NCBI GenBank assembly: GCA_964016885.1
Contig: OZ024742.1
Span: forward strand, 4,722,457-4,786,456
Direction: 5' to 3'
Source: Eledone cirrhosa
Lineage: Eukaryota; Mollusca; Cephalopoda; Octopoda; Eledonidae
DNA: 64,000 bases
The notes under the pieces: generated by a model
Seen by the model: the letters and a program-made list of their open reading frames with translations, nothing else
Told to the model about the DNA's origin: nothing
Databases searched by the model: none
Made by a program: the position numbers and the translations under genes
In this document: positions 8,113 to 19,757 of the stretch, piece after piece
Position numbering within the stretch: the stretch's first letter is position 1
Layout of the letters: every line of letters starts with the position of its first letter

Positions 8113-11100
8113 TAAAATGGGAAGACTTGGAATTTGGGTGTCTTATTACTTGTGCATATGTCTAGATGTGCGCTTAGAGGTATCTGTCTCGTGGTTGGAT
8201 CTCGTAATTGTTGGCGATGAACTGTTATTCTGTTTCTGAGTATGAGTTTAGTTTGTCCTATAAAATCTTCATTGCACCCTTTACATTTAATGGCATAAAC
8301 TAGATTTTTTGATGAGCAATTGAAGTGATTTTTTACAGCAAAATTTTGTTCTGATTTAAATGTATACGTGTTGCCTTCAATGAGGTGAGTGCAGGTTCCA
8401 CAATTAGAGCGACCACATTTTTTGACAGTTGGTTGTGGGTTTGTGGTAGGTAATTTGGCATTGGTGAGTAATGTTTTCAGTGATTTCGGTTGTCTTTTGC
8501 TTTTGATTATTTTGTGTGTTTCAAGGTCTTTTTTTCATTCTTGGGTTTTGTTTCAGTAGTGGGATGTTCTTGTGAATAGTGTTGTAAGCTTCCGCATTTC
8601 TTGGGTTGTGTGTTGAGATATATGATAGAATATTGGACGTACCTTGAATTTGTTTCTGTTTTCGCAATTCATCAATGCCTGTTGCTTTAGCCCTTTCTAT
8701 TCCATTATTTATTAGTAATGGTGGATACTGTCTTTCGAGTAGAATTTCCTTTAATTCTTGAAGTCTTTTATTTCGCGTTTCATAATTGGAGACAATTGTG
8801 CAAATTCTTCTTGCTAGGTTAAAAGGAATGTTCGTCTTCGTTGCTTTGGATGGTTGGAGGGGAATAGCAGGTATTGTTTGGAATCTGTTGGTTTGTAGTG
8901 TATGTCAGTTTCAATATTTGTGTCTTTTTTTAAGATTAAGATTTCCAGAAATGGGAGTTGATCTTGGCTGTATTCCATTGTGAATTGGATGTGGTTATTG
9001 ATGCCGTTTATTAAGTTTTTGAAATCATTCAGTTGGTCGAGTGTGTGGGACCAAAGAATGAGGCAATCATCCAAGTAGCGTTTCCAATTCTCTGATAAAT
9101 ATTTGTGGAAGTTCAATCCGTATTTTGATTTGGACTGTTCATATATCTGGACTTCTAAGTATGCCATGACTAAGTGGGCATAAGTTGGAGCGGTTTTTGT
9201 ACCCATCGCAGTCCCCAATATTTGCTTGTAAGTACTGCCATCGTAATCAAAAAAGTTGTTCTGTAAGATAAATTTGAATCCCTCGATCATGAATCTTTTT
9301 TTCTATTCTTCCATGTATCTCATTGGGATATTTCTCTAGTAAGAATCCTATTGCTTCTAGTCCGTATTGGTGTGAGATCGTTTTGTAGAGATTCACTACA
9401 TCGAAAGACACAATAATAGTGTCGTTGTTGACATGTTTGGGGAGGTGGTTTAAGAGGTCCAGATCGTCTCTTACAAGGCTTGGTATGTGTTTGAGAATTG
9501 GTTTTAGTAGTATGTCTATAAAGTTGCTCAGTCTGTGTGTTTCATATTGTGGGCCCGCTACAATTAGTCTTAATTTAAGGTCTGTGGGGTATTGTGTGTT
9601 CACGCAGGCTGAGGTGGATTGTTTACAAGCATCGTTAATTAATTTACACTTGTGGATCTTCGGAAGTGCGTAAAGGTTGCTGGTTTTGTATTCAAAATGT
9701 GTTAAATAATGGCGTTCCTTTTTAGTTAGGTCTTCCTTGTATCGACAGTGTGTTTAATCTGGTCATTGTTTTTGATTGCTGGTATTTTTTTACTCTTTCA
9801 TAGTAATTAGTATTTTGTAAGAGAGAGAACATAGAATTTTTATATTTTTCAGAATCCATAATGACAACAGTACTTCCCTTGTCCGCTTCCTTAATTATAA
9901 TGTCTGTATTGTTTTTTAGTTCATGGATAATCTCCTATTCCCTTCGACTCGTGTTGGGTTTGGGTTTAGGTTGCGTTAGTTCATGGTATGGAAAAGTAGC
10001 TATGTGGTCACAAAATTTGTCCAGAACTCTGTTTCTACCTTTTGTTGGGTTGTAGCTGCTTTTATTCCGTACAATTGATTCGTCGTTATTCTCCTTGTCA
10101 AAGAATTCCACTGTGAGACGTAATTTTCTACAAAAGTGTGAGATATCGTCATTTATCTCATTGAGGTTAGAGTATTGTGGTGTTGGTCTGAATTTCAGTC
10201 CTTTGGAGAGAATTTTTACTTGTTGGGCTGAGAGGTTTGTATTTGAAAGGTTGATTATTTTCGGTTTTTCAAAATTGGTTTGTGCCACCGGGTGTCATGG
10301 GTCCTGTAGCCGTGGTCTAAAAAATGATTTTTCTGGAATGTTTTTCAATGGTATTATTATATCTAATGGCATTTCCCCTGTTGTTCTGTGGTCTTGTATA
10401 GAAGTGTCGGACGTATTGAGGTTCGTTTGTTGATAGTCCGGGTTGTAGATTTTGTTCCTTTGTGTGGGTTGGGATCTACAATTTTGGAACAGGCTCTGTG
10501 TGGGCAGGGGTCTACGGGTTTGGAATAGGTTTTGTGTGGGTTGTGATCTGCGGATCGGGTCCTGTCTTGTGTTGGGGGATCTTCGGTTTTTGTTAGTAGG
10601 GTTATAGTTTTGTCTATGGGTTCTGGGATTATCGTTATAGTTTTGCTGGGGGTATGTTGGACGTTTTGTTACTTTTTTTGTTATTTGTTGTGCATGTTTT
10701 GTTACTTTTTTTGTTATTTGTTGTGCATGTGGTGTATGAGTTTTAGTTTGTTTTAAAAATGGGTTACCTGTATGTTGTCCATTTTTAAAATACATTTCGT
10801 AGTTGTTGAACCAGGTGGCGTTTTTTTCCCATCGCTGGTGGGATGTTAGTTCTTCATCCTCACAGTTTTCTTTCCAAAGTTTTAAGGTTTTTTTCATAGA
10901 GTAGGCCTTCAGAGTACCTTGAGATTTCTGTGTCCATCTGTTGGTCCAGTGATTTGAATTTTTCTTCGTTGGAGTTGGCTCTTAATCGCAACAGTTCTAT
11001 TTCTATTTTAAATTTTTCTAACGCCATCTTTTCCCTAAGTCTTTGTTGGTTTTCTGGTTCATTCGGGATGGGTTTTATTTGGAATTTTTTGGGGAGGATG

Positions 11101-11505
11101 ATTGGGGTAGAGTTTAGCCACTTTTCATATATGTCTGCCTTGCCATTATTTTTCAGGAGATTCCAAAAGGCGAATTTGCGGGCTGTTAGCTTTTGAGTTC
11201 ATATATTGATTAGGGTGTTTTTCCCAGAGTGGACATCTCGTAGATTGGGTTCTAATGGTTGTCCCAGCTTTTGGAGCATTGCTGTTTCAATGGTTTCGAT
11301 TAGTTTAGTTAATGATGGAGTAATATTCGTCTCTTGGGTATTTTCTGTTTCTTCGTGGGGTCATTTTTTATAGATGTGTATTTGGTCCACTTTGTTGGTC
11401 AAAGTTGAGAGTTTAGAGGAAATCTCTTTGAGTTCATTTAAGATGTCCTGGTTCAGTGAGTTGTTTTGTTGAGACTTTGGTGGAATTTTCGGTCTTCGTG
11501 TGGTG
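7971..11505 (-). pseudogene. PLE1 polyprotein: RT plus GIY-YIG endonuclease, frameshifted
   Basis: In order on the minus strand: N-terminal region with QRLREKMALEKFKIE (about 11040); Asn/Gln/Thr-rich linker (10895-10295); the PLE motif INLSNTNLSAQQVKILSKGL (about 10255); KEADKGSTVVIMD (9880); YALPKIHK (9670); RLIVAGPQYETHRL (9570); RT motif A VSFDVVNLYKTI (9415); motif B GTAMGTKTAPTYAHL (9210); catalytic YLDD (9075); FLEILILKK and KPTDS; thumb NLARRICTIVSNY (8820); CxxC zinc-type motif CGRSNCGTC (8420); then VYAIKCKGCNEDFIGQT, R and H of the GIY-YIG nuclease (8310-8180); stop at 7971. RT copies element RNA and GIY-YIG nicks target DNA. At least four frameshifts or stops (near 11360, 10290, 9935, 9240) abolish translation, but every catalytic motif is still readable, so the copy is fairly young. 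The start codon is not determinable. Confidence 0.85.
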
Positions 11506-11565
11506 GGTATGTATTAGAAAGTGAGGTTGTTTTTACAAAATGAAAAATAACCGAGGTGTCCTACA

Positions 11566-11847
<282 letters not shown>

Positions 11848-11921
11848 AAAGAAAAAAAGGATGAAATCGAAAATGCAACTGGAGTCTTATTTTTTTTTTA
11901 AATATATATATTTATTTGGTT

Positions 11922-11958
11922 CCTTTACCGGTTTCGCAGTACTTCTGCTTTTCAAAAG
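11922..11958 (-). ncRNA. Hammerhead-like motif, U3/A8 core (PLE1 5' pLTR)
   Basis: Same elements as 6638-6675; the stem II loop is AAGUA instead of AAGAA, and all paired positions are unchanged. Confidence 0.5.
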
Positions 11959-12026
11959 TAGAGTTGAGATGGAGGGTCTGTGGTTTTTCTCAGACCCTCC
12001 ATCTCAACTCTACTTTTGAAAAGCAG
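11945..12026. repeat. Perfect 36-bp inverted repeat with 10-bp loop
   Basis: Arms 11945-11980 and 11991-12026 are exact reverse complements. They form the inner part of a larger foldback joining the 5' pLTR to an inverted pLTR that runs to about 12240. Confidence 0.95.
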
Positions 12027-12063
12027 ATGTGAGAAAAACCACAGACCCTCCATCTCAACTGTA

Positions 12064-12100
12064 CTTTTGAAAAGCAGAAGAACTACGAAACCGGTAATGG
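12064..12100 (+). ncRNA. Hammerhead-like motif, U3/A8 core (inverted pLTR)
   Basis: Core UUGAAAA, stem II GCAG against CUAC (one mismatch), GAAA, ACCGGU, A17. This is the most decayed of the three PLE1 copies. Confidence 0.4.
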
Positions 12101-12231
12101 TACCAAATAAATATATCTATATTTTTTTAAATAAGACTCCAGTTGCATTTTCGATTTCATCCTTTTTTTCTTTATACTTTCACTCGTGTAGGACACCTCG
12201 GTTATTTTTCATTTTGTAAAAAAAAACTCAC

Positions 12232-12237
<6 letters not shown>

Positions 12238-12291
<54 letters not shown>
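12238..12291. repeat. (TA)n microsatellite
   Basis: Pure TA dinucleotides at the outer end of the inverted PLE1 pLTR. Confidence 0.95.
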
Positions 12292-12294
<3 letters not shown>

Positions 12295-12466
12295 TAAAGT
12301 TAGTCCTTCATCAGTGATCTTCCAACCATCATTGGTATTTCATCGCTTTAAAGACCATATACCTCCGGTTGGTGCGAGCAACGGCTAAAGAAAATCGTTG
12401 GGACACGTAAATAAAGGGAACGAGCGAGAGTATAAACAATCAAAGATGGTAAAGCAACGAAAAGTG

Positions 12467-12723
12467 AGGAAGAAAGAGTCAAGTCCCAGATTTCCATGAA
12501 TATAAGTTCAGTGAAATCGTGAACGAGAGAGAATAAAGACCATCAAACCTAGTCGAAATGTGAGCAAGGAAGGAATTCCGCACAGGTTAAACGGGAGGAA
12601 GAAGGAGTCCAGTCCATGAATTCAGTGAACATAAGTTCTGTGAAATCGTAGACGAGAGAGAGAAAAGGGGAACCAGCCTGTTCAAGCGTGCGCGAGAAAA
12701 GAATTACGCACAGGTCAAACAGG
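12467..12723. repeat. ~130-bp direct tandem duplication
   Basis: Two diverged copies (about 12467-12595 and 12596-12723) share AAGTTCAGTGAAATCGTGAA / AAGTTCTGTGAAATCGTAGA and the ends CGCACAGGTTAAACGGGAGG / CGCACAGGTCAAACAGGAGG. Purine-rich, no ORF. Parent element not recognised. Confidence 0.75.
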
Positions 12724-12902
12724 AGGAAGTAGGAGAGGTAGTAGCAGAGAGTGAGTGAGTGAAGTGTGAGGAAGAGGCTAACAGAGAGAGTGACTGTTAG
12801 AGAGGGTAAAGATACAGAGAAAGAGGAAGCAGTAAGAACGAAATAGACGGGTCACAGCGGAGATTCATATGTAACCCATTTGCAACCACGCAGCACGTTT
12901 GT

Positions 12903-12907
<5 letters not shown>

Positions 12908-12990
<83 letters not shown>
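12908..12990. repeat. (TA)n microsatellite
   Basis: Pure TA dinucleotides. Confidence 0.95.
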
Positions 12991-12992
<2 letters not shown>

Positions 12993-13115
12993 AAAATTAA
13001 GATAAATTAAATGAATTTAATCCAAATCAAAATTATGGGTGTCATGCTAGAAAGACATGCGCCATATCGCCCGGAAAATAACCTCTAAGATTCTAACGAG
13101 TAGGTCCGAGCATTT

Positions 13116-13601
13116 TATAATAACTATAAATTGATTAACATATATATAAACATGAATAATCACAGGAGATAATTTTTACAAGTGTGTAGCCACACATAGC
13201 TAGGTGGGTAACTAAATAAAGTTGGCTAGAACTTCAAAAATAGATACCTTATAATATGATTAATCTTCCCTATATATATTCGATTAAAGAAATATATTTC
13301 ACCAATTAATCGTATGGTAATCCACGGAAGTGGAGATTTGGATTTTCAACAAGGAAAAATTTTCAGCTATCCGCGTTTACACTTCAAGTTCAAATCTGCG
13401 ACTGGTTATCACCACGTGTAGTATTTAGGAAATACACACATCATAGTAGCTTCGTCCCAGTGGCGTGAATAGGGTTATCGACAACTAGAAACAGCAGTCG
13501 AGTCCTTTCAACAGAGTTAGCTCTACAATTAAGGAGCCGTATTTGTAAATATTATCTCCTGTGATTATTCATGTTTATATATATGTTAATCAATTTCTAG
13601 T

Positions 13602-13608
<7 letters not shown>
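13116..13608. mobile_element. Short element with ~66-bp terminal inverted repeats
   Basis: Left arm 13116-13181 (starting TATAATAACTATAAATTG) is the inverted match of right arm 13543-13608 (ending CAATTTCTAGTTATTATA), with few mismatches. The 360-bp interior has no ORF. The size fits a MITE or a solo foldback terminal repeat. The flanks are TA-rich, so a target-site duplication cannot be read. Confidence 0.7.

Positions 13609-13668
<60 letters not shown>
13601..13668. repeat. (TA)n microsatellite
   Basis: Pure TA dinucleotides directly after the right inverted repeat. Confidence 0.95.
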
Positions 13669-13672
<4 letters not shown>

Positions 13673-13684
13673 TATCTAACTATC

Positions 13685-14012
13685 TAGGGCGGGTAAAATT
13701 CCCGAGATCCATGGACGAGATCTCTCCAGCGGTCTCTGTCCCTCTTTATCGCTGCCATGTCCAGCGTCTCCAACAGACTAGTGTCTGTCCTTAGGGCATC
13801 AACATACGTTAACCTTGGTCTTCCTCTTCCAGTGTGTCAATGCAGGGGCTCCCACAGGAGCACTGAGTGCAGTGTCAACTCTGGATGTCGGTGAGCATGT
13901 CCAGCTAACCTCAGTCTCCTCTGTGTCACTTTTGAGCTGACTTTTGGGAAGCGCCCATACAGCTCTGAGTTTTTCATCCTCAGTGTATACTGATTAATGT
14001 TCAGAGCCATTT
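13685..14012 (-). pseudogene. Non-LTR retrotransposon ORF2 C-terminal fragment
   Basis: The minus-strand translation runs about 108 codons with one internal stop. It contains LRLAGHAHRHPELTLHSVLL, then after the stop GRGRPRLTYVDALRTDTSL and RDRDRWRDLVHGSREF. The RLxxxGHxxR, GRPRxTYxDxLxxDT and RDRxxWRxLV blocks are the usual C-terminal end of APE-type LINE ORF2 proteins. RT and endonuclease regions are absent, so it is a 5'-truncated dead copy. Clade not assignable from this piece. Confidence 0.75.
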
Positions 14013-14399
14013 ATTTGTATACGACTATCTATATACATATATATATATGTATGTAAAAGGTAAACAGAAATAACAACACAATCGGTACAGTATATGGAAG
14101 GTATATATTAGGTTAACACTTGATATATCAGGAAGAGGGTCTTAACGTGTCAGACGCTAGTCCTTCATGAAAAGAAAGAATCAGAAATAAAATAGATTGA
14201 GGGACGGGCGGGATGGAATTAGAAAAAATGACTTTAGATAAAAATAATAGGTCCATACATGTTGACATCTCTTGCAATATGTATGTATGTGTGTGTGTGT
14301 CTGTGTGTGTGTATATATATATATGTATATATATATATAAACGGAAAAGATGTAACGAAATTTCATTTATCACTCTTAGTACAGCTGTTACTTAAATAT

Positions 14400-15681
14400 A
14401 AGTATGTACACGTACATACATATATGTATACAGACGTACAGTAGTATGTATATATATATATACATACATGCACACATATATACATGTACGTATGGATTCA
14501 CCGAACATTCACTACAATTCTCGGTGTGTTTGTAGACAAACATCCCGAATTAAGCATTACAGTGGCTAGCAACCATCGTTGCTCATTTGTTCAACACTGA
14601 CAAAGGAACGCTGTACTAGCCTCAAGCTTGTTAGCTATCGTCAGCAACGTATACCTTCCTGCCAGATGGTTGAACGTCTGAAAGTATATACTTTCCTTCT
14701 GCATATTAACGGCCGAGCAGCCCAATTTGCATATCAAGTGAGTTAATCGGCCGGAGTACCGAAAACGATAAACGGAAAAAAATGAAACGAAATTTCATTT
14801 CTCACTCTTAGTACGGTGTTACTTAAATATAAGTATGTACACGTACATACATATATGTATACAGACGTACAGTAGTATGTATATATATATATATATATAT
14901 ATACATACATGCACACATATATATATGTACGTATGGATTCACCGAACATTCACTACAATGCTCGGTGTGTTTGTAAACAAACATCCCGAATTAAGCCGTA
15001 CAGTGTCTAGCAACCATCGTTGCTCATTTGTTCAACACTGACAAAGGAACGCTGTGTTGAACAAATGAGCAACGATGGTTGCTAGACACTGTACGGCTTA
15101 ATTCGGGATGTTTGTTTACAAACACACCGAGCATTATGATAAATGTTCGGTGAATCCATACGTACATATATATATGTGTGTGCATGTATGTATATATATA
15201 TACATACTACTGTACGTCTGTATACATATATGTATGTACGTGTACATACTTATATTTAAGTAACACCGTACTAAGAGTGAGAAATGAAATTTCGTTTCAT
15301 TTTTTTCCGTTTATCGTTTTCGGTACTCCGGCCGATTAACTCACTTGATATGCAAATTGGGCTGCTCGGCCGTTAATATGCAGAAGGAAAGTATATACTT
15401 TCAGACGTTCAACCATCTGGCAGGAAGGTATACGTTGCTGACGATAGCTAATAAGCTTGAGGCTAGTACAGCTTCCTTTGTCAGTGTTGAACAAATGAGC
15501 AACGATGGTTGCTAGACACTGTAATGCTTAATTCGGGATGTTTGTTTACAAACACACCGAGCATTGTAGTGAATGTTCGGTGGATCCATACGTACATATA
15601 TATATATGTGTGCATGTATGTATATATATATACATACTACTGTACGTCTGTATACATATATGTATGTACGTGTACATACTT
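14400..15681. repeat. Large palindrome, ~630-bp arms
   Basis: Left arm 14400-15036 and right arm 15056-15681 are near-identical reverse complements around a 19-bp spacer. Each arm is built from a partly duplicated unit: the TTTCATTTCTCACTCTTAGT segment starts again at about 14790, and its mirror ends near 15300. The unit resembles a PLE terminal repeat and carries a collapsed hammerhead-like motif (14608-14650 minus; 15432-15474 plus). Open frames inside are low-complexity. Confidence 0.9.
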
Positions 15682-15682
15682 A

Positions 15683-15760
15683 TATATATATATATTACAC
15701 TACTATATATATATATATTACACTACTATATATATATATATATTACACTACTCTGGAGTA
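15683..15760. repeat. TA-rich tandem repeat, ~28-bp units
   Basis: Repeated (TA)n-TTACACTACTA units at the outer end of the palindrome. Confidence 0.85.
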
Positions 15761-15835
15761 ACCAAACCAACCTGCGCACTTCGTTGAGTGCTCCAGCCTG
15801 CACACTGAGGTGTTGGTATACAACCAACATAAACT

Positions 15836-15837
<2 letters not shown>

Positions 15838-15901
<64 letters not shown>
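15838..15901. repeat. (TA)n microsatellite
   Basis: Pure TA dinucleotides. Confidence 0.95.
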
Positions 15902-15906
<5 letters not shown>

Positions 15907-16359
15907 TACATACACTAACATATATATACACACACATATACATATATAAATATGTGGTATGTATTTATCTGACCTACCCCTTCTCTTGCCCCTCCTCGCA
16001 CCTTCAGGTTGATAGACGACCCCTGGTGACGTCTTTGACAAGCACTCGTCATCCTGATTTGTTTTAGGCAGTTCTAGGCAGGTGGTGTCCTGTCTGATTT
16101 CGTTGCATACACACTTGCTATTTATGTCTCCAGTCCACTCCCCTCGGTGTGTCTGTAGTTATATATCTGTGTCAACTTGCATGCTTATTCATATGTGTAT
16201 ACGTGTGTGTATTCATGCATATGTGTATGTGTTTAGACGCCTTAGCATATGTGTGTATATGTGTATTGGTTTATATATCTTAGTGAATGTGTGTATTCAA
16301 GTTTTTATTGGTTTATATGTATTAGTAAATATGTGTTTGTTGGTATAAATATATAAGGT

Positions 16360-16475
16360 GATTGATCTGAAAGAGTTATTAGAGCGTTGTATATTTGTTC
16401 TAGGTCTCTGAGTTCAATTCTTCCCAGATCTACTTTGCCTTTTATAATTTTAAGATCGATAAAGAAAGAAGCATC
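16360..16475 (+). repeat. Degenerate tRNA-derived SINE
   Basis: GTTATTAGAGCGTT, TCTGAGTTCAATTCTTCCCA and CTACTTTGCCTTTTATAATT correspond to the SINE head, B box and body. The tail is reduced to AGATCGATAAAGAAAG. Confidence 0.6.
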
Positions 16476-16679
16476 TCAGTGATGGCGATGCACCCCCCCC
16501 CCCCTCCACCACCACCACACCCTCAATATTCCGCTGAATCAAGATGGAGAAGATGTGTCTGGTTGCCACTGAATCAGAGCTTAAAACTATTAACAAAAAG
16601 TGTCATACATTCTACCAAGTCGTACTCAATTGTTAGTGACGGCTGCAATTGTTATATATTAAATATATAAGTGTATACA

Positions 16680-16682
16680 TAA

Positions 16683-16717
<35 letters not shown>

Positions 16718-17530
16718 TGTGTGTGTGTATTGGCTTAGATATACATGTGAATATACGAGTGTGTGTTGGGTGAAATATATTTATAAATATGTGCGTATTC
16801 GTGTGTCTGTGTCTGTGTTTGCGTGTGTGCGTCAGCTTATATTCTCGAGTATTTGTGTGTAAATTTAAATATCTTACTAAATGTGTGTGTGTCTGTGTGT
16901 GTGTCGGCTTATACACCTGAGTATTCGTGTGTGTTGATTTAAATATCTTACTAAATATGTGTGTGTGTGTGTTGTTGTGTGTGTCAGCTTATATATGTGA
17001 GTATTTGTGTGTGTACATTTAAATATCTTACTAAATATATATGTGTGTGTTGGTGTGTGTGTCAGCTTATATATCTGAGTATTCGTGTGTGTAGATTTAA
17101 ATATCTTACTAAATATGTGTGTTGGTGTGTGTGTCAGCTTATATATCTGAGTATTCGTGTGTGTAGATTTAAATATCTTACAAAATATGTGCGTGTGTGT
17201 GTGTTGGTGTGTTGGTGTGTTAGTGTGTGTATGTCAGCTTATATATCTGAGTATTCGTGTGTGTAGATTTAAATATCTTACTAAATATGTGTGTGTGTGT
17301 GTGTTGGTGTGTGTGTCAGCTTATATATCTGAGTATTCGTGTGTGTAGATTTAAATATCTTACAAAATATGTGCGTGTGTGTGTGTTGGTGTGTGTGCGT
17401 GTGTGTTAGTGTGTGTATGTCAGCTTATATATCTGAGTATTCGTGTGTGTAGATCTTACTGAATATGTGGTTTAAATATCTTAGTAAATATGTGAACTTT
17501 TGTGTGTTTGTTGATTTAAATGTTTTAGTA
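16680..17530. repeat. GT-rich minisatellite, ~75-100-bp units, about 9 copies
   Basis: Each unit has CAGCTTATATATCTGAGTAT, a short GT stretch, then GATTTAAATATCTTACTAAA and a variable (GT)n run. Unit length varies with the GT run. The long open frames here (Cys/Val/Tyr-rich) are translations of the repeat. Confidence 0.9.
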
Positions 17531-18180
17531 AAAACCTAAAGCAAATTGTCTGATTATTCCACCGTGAATTTTTAATGGAGATGGAAGCAATTTTAGCAAT
17601 ATATCCTTTCTATTTCTTTCTCTTCTTTATACCATTCTGTTCTGCTCTAGATTCCATTCTCTTCCATTTCATTCCGTTCCTTTCTGGAAATAAATGTTGC
17701 GAATTTTTGCTTTTAGAAGAGTCTAAGTTATTCTTTCTTATACACCAACTCCTAACGGTATACTCTTCTTCTAAACTATCGATACATTAGATCAAAATAG
17801 AAGTTAATTTGTTTTCTAGCATTGGGGAATAAAGCACGTATTTTTCTACACTTTATCGTCGCAATATCCTTAGGGCTTTCTCATGAACATATATTTAGAA
17901 TAAAACTCTAAGGTAGTCAAAGTACGAAAAGTAATAAATTTCATCCTTTCTGGCTTTGTATGAGGTGATGTTAATGGTTTAGAATGCAAATGGACCAGAT
18001 GTATAAATACTCGTTTCGAAAGGTTCGATTAAAATGTAGCTATTTCAAAGTTAATTGTTAACTTAACATACCAACCATTGTTTCCTGGAAACATGATTTT
18101 ATAAAGTAAAAATATAGATTTATTTCGAGTCCACTGCAACGTTCTTCAGATAATGGTGCAATTTAACGTGACGTATAAAT
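17531..18180. other. Unassigned stretch
   Basis: No gene seen. 18060-18160 contains a possible repeat end (minus strand CUGAAGA...GAAA), but no stem II can be closed. A 71-codon frame at 17575 has no recognisable features. Confidence 0.4.
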
Positions 18181-18183
18181 ATG

Positions 18184-18193
18184 TGTGTATATT

Positions 18194-18246
<53 letters not shown>
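18184..18246. repeat. (TA)n-(TG)n microsatellite
   Basis: Short TA run followed by TG dinucleotides. Confidence 0.9.
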
Positions 18247-18337
18247 ATGTGTGTGTGTGTGGTGTTCGTATGCGTGTGCTTATGGTTGAACATTTATGTA
18301 TGTGAGAGATATTTATATATACAGTATATACGTATAT

Positions 18338-18524
18338 AATTGTTTCTACTTTTGGCACAAGGCCAGCAATTATCCAGTTCATTACTGGTACTTTATTTTA
18401 TCGACCCGGTAAGGATGAAATGCAAAGTTAACCTCGACTGGATTTGAACTCAGACCGTAAAGGGATGTAACTATGCTGGAAGGCATGGCGTCCGACCGTC
18501 TACCGATACTGCCAATTCACCGCC
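18338..18524 (-). repeat. tRNA-derived SINE, full length
   Basis: On plus: AATTGTTTCTACTTTTGGCA (3' end), TACTTTATTTTATCGACCCG (tail), GGATTTGAACTCAGACC (B box), CGATACTGCCAATTCACCGC (head). Same subfamily as 2051-2240, opposite orientation. Confidence 0.85.
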
Positions 18525-18826
18525 CTATATATACGTATATAATACATCAATATTTGCCGGTCAGCTCGTCGGTGAAAGGAACAGATTTGTCTCAAGGGAA
18601 TATATATATATATATATAATATGTTTGCATATATATATAGAGAGATATATATAGATATATATATATATACACACACACACAATATGGTTGCATGTATATA
18701 CCGCCGTCACCCGGACTGGCAACTGCTGGCTCTGGCCGCCTTCGGGTCTTAAACATATCTCTCTACTTTTCAGCCCCTTGGATTGTGTCTACCATTATTA
18801 TTATTATTATTATATATATATATATT

Positions 18827-19475
18827 GTTATACTTGGGGAGGGTCATATTTGTGTAATATTGCCAGAATTAATAACAGAACACACTCACTGTTTGGTTGG
18901 TTTTCGCTTCTCGCTTCTGTGTCTTTTATATCGGTAATCTAACTTACAACAACACCCAAACAAACAACACTGACCTAAGAGAAGTATAAATAAGTAAATA
19001 AAATAAAATAAATAAATAAATAAATAAATAAATAAATACATACACAAACACAATAACAACAAGCACATAAACACACACTAGTCACCCATCACACAGCAAA
19101 CAAAACACTATACACACACGCATGCGCAAAGAAGACAAAATAAAATAAACAAACAAGCAAATAAATAAATAAATATATAGACAGACTGAATAAAGATGGC
19201 GTAGACATATAATACAACAGGAGGAAACGATAACACCACTGATGATGTTGCAGATGTGCAACGAAAGATTTATGATAAACTATATATATGTGTTTGTGTC
19301 TATATTGTATCTGTATTATTTTTGACCGCCGGTCAGTCAATGGCAACATTGAGGAAGTTAGATTACCGATATAAAAGACACAGAAGCGAGAAGCGAAAAC
19401 CAACCAAACAGTGAATGTGTTCTGTTATTAATTCTGGCAATATTACACACATATGACCCTCCCCAAGTATAACAA
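18827..19475. repeat. Foldback unit, ~120-bp arms
   Basis: Arms 18827-18945 and 19355-19475 are inverted copies. The outer ends carry TATACTTGGGGAGGGTCAT, which resembles the PLE2 terminus (TATACTTTGGGAGGGTCATG). The spacer holds TAAA-repeat sequence and a hammerhead motif (19235-19276). It is likely a PLE2-related pair of inverted terminal repeats. Confidence 0.8.
19235..19276 (+). ncRNA. Hammerhead ribozyme motif (foldback unit)
   Basis: Weak stem I (ACCA against UGAU, 3 of 4), core CUGAUGA, one extra U, perfect stem II GUUGCA/UGCAAC with a GAUG loop, GAAA, mini stem III AG-AU-UU, A17. The extra unpaired nucleotide after the core and the 6-bp stem II match the PLE2-type hammerheads, although the stem II sequence is entirely different. 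Confidence 0.55.
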
Positions 19476-19517
19476 TATTTGTTTCGACACACGATTTCAT
19501 ATAAAAAAACCTCGCAA

Positions 19518-19521
<4 letters not shown>

Positions 19522-19566
<45 letters not shown>
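19522..19566. repeat. (TA)n microsatellite at the PLE2 3' boundary
   Basis: TA dinucleotides next to the PLE2 terminus at 19567. Confidence 0.9.
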
Positions 19567-19570
<4 letters not shown>

Positions 19571-19714
19571 TACTTTGGGAGGGTCATGTTGCCAATAAGA
19601 AACACACGCACCAGTTGCTTTCACTTCAATTTATTATAATAAATTTATAATAAATTTATAAATTTATAAATTTCTGGTTGGTTGGTTCCACAACCAGATA
19701 GTTGTTTATATATT

Positions 19715-19757
19715 GTCATAGTTCTTTCGTCACACACTATGTGACCTCTTCAGTGAC
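19715..19757 (-). ncRNA. Hammerhead ribozyme, PLE2 type (best copy)
   Basis: Minus strand: GUCA/UGAC stem I, CUGAAGA, extra G, GUCACA/UGUGAC stem II around UAGUG, GAAA, AG-AA-CU, A17. It has the standard A at the cleavage position, where the other two copies have U. Confidence 0.7.

Noticed and set aside
12300..12350. Minus-strand CUGAUGA near 12310
   Set aside because: No GAAA with a closing stem III downstream; a GAAA lies upstream only, and a permuted fold did not pair.
18060..18160. Minus-strand CUGAAGA...GAAA resembling a hammerhead
   Set aside because: The segment between the core and GAAA does not form a stem, and stem I does not close.
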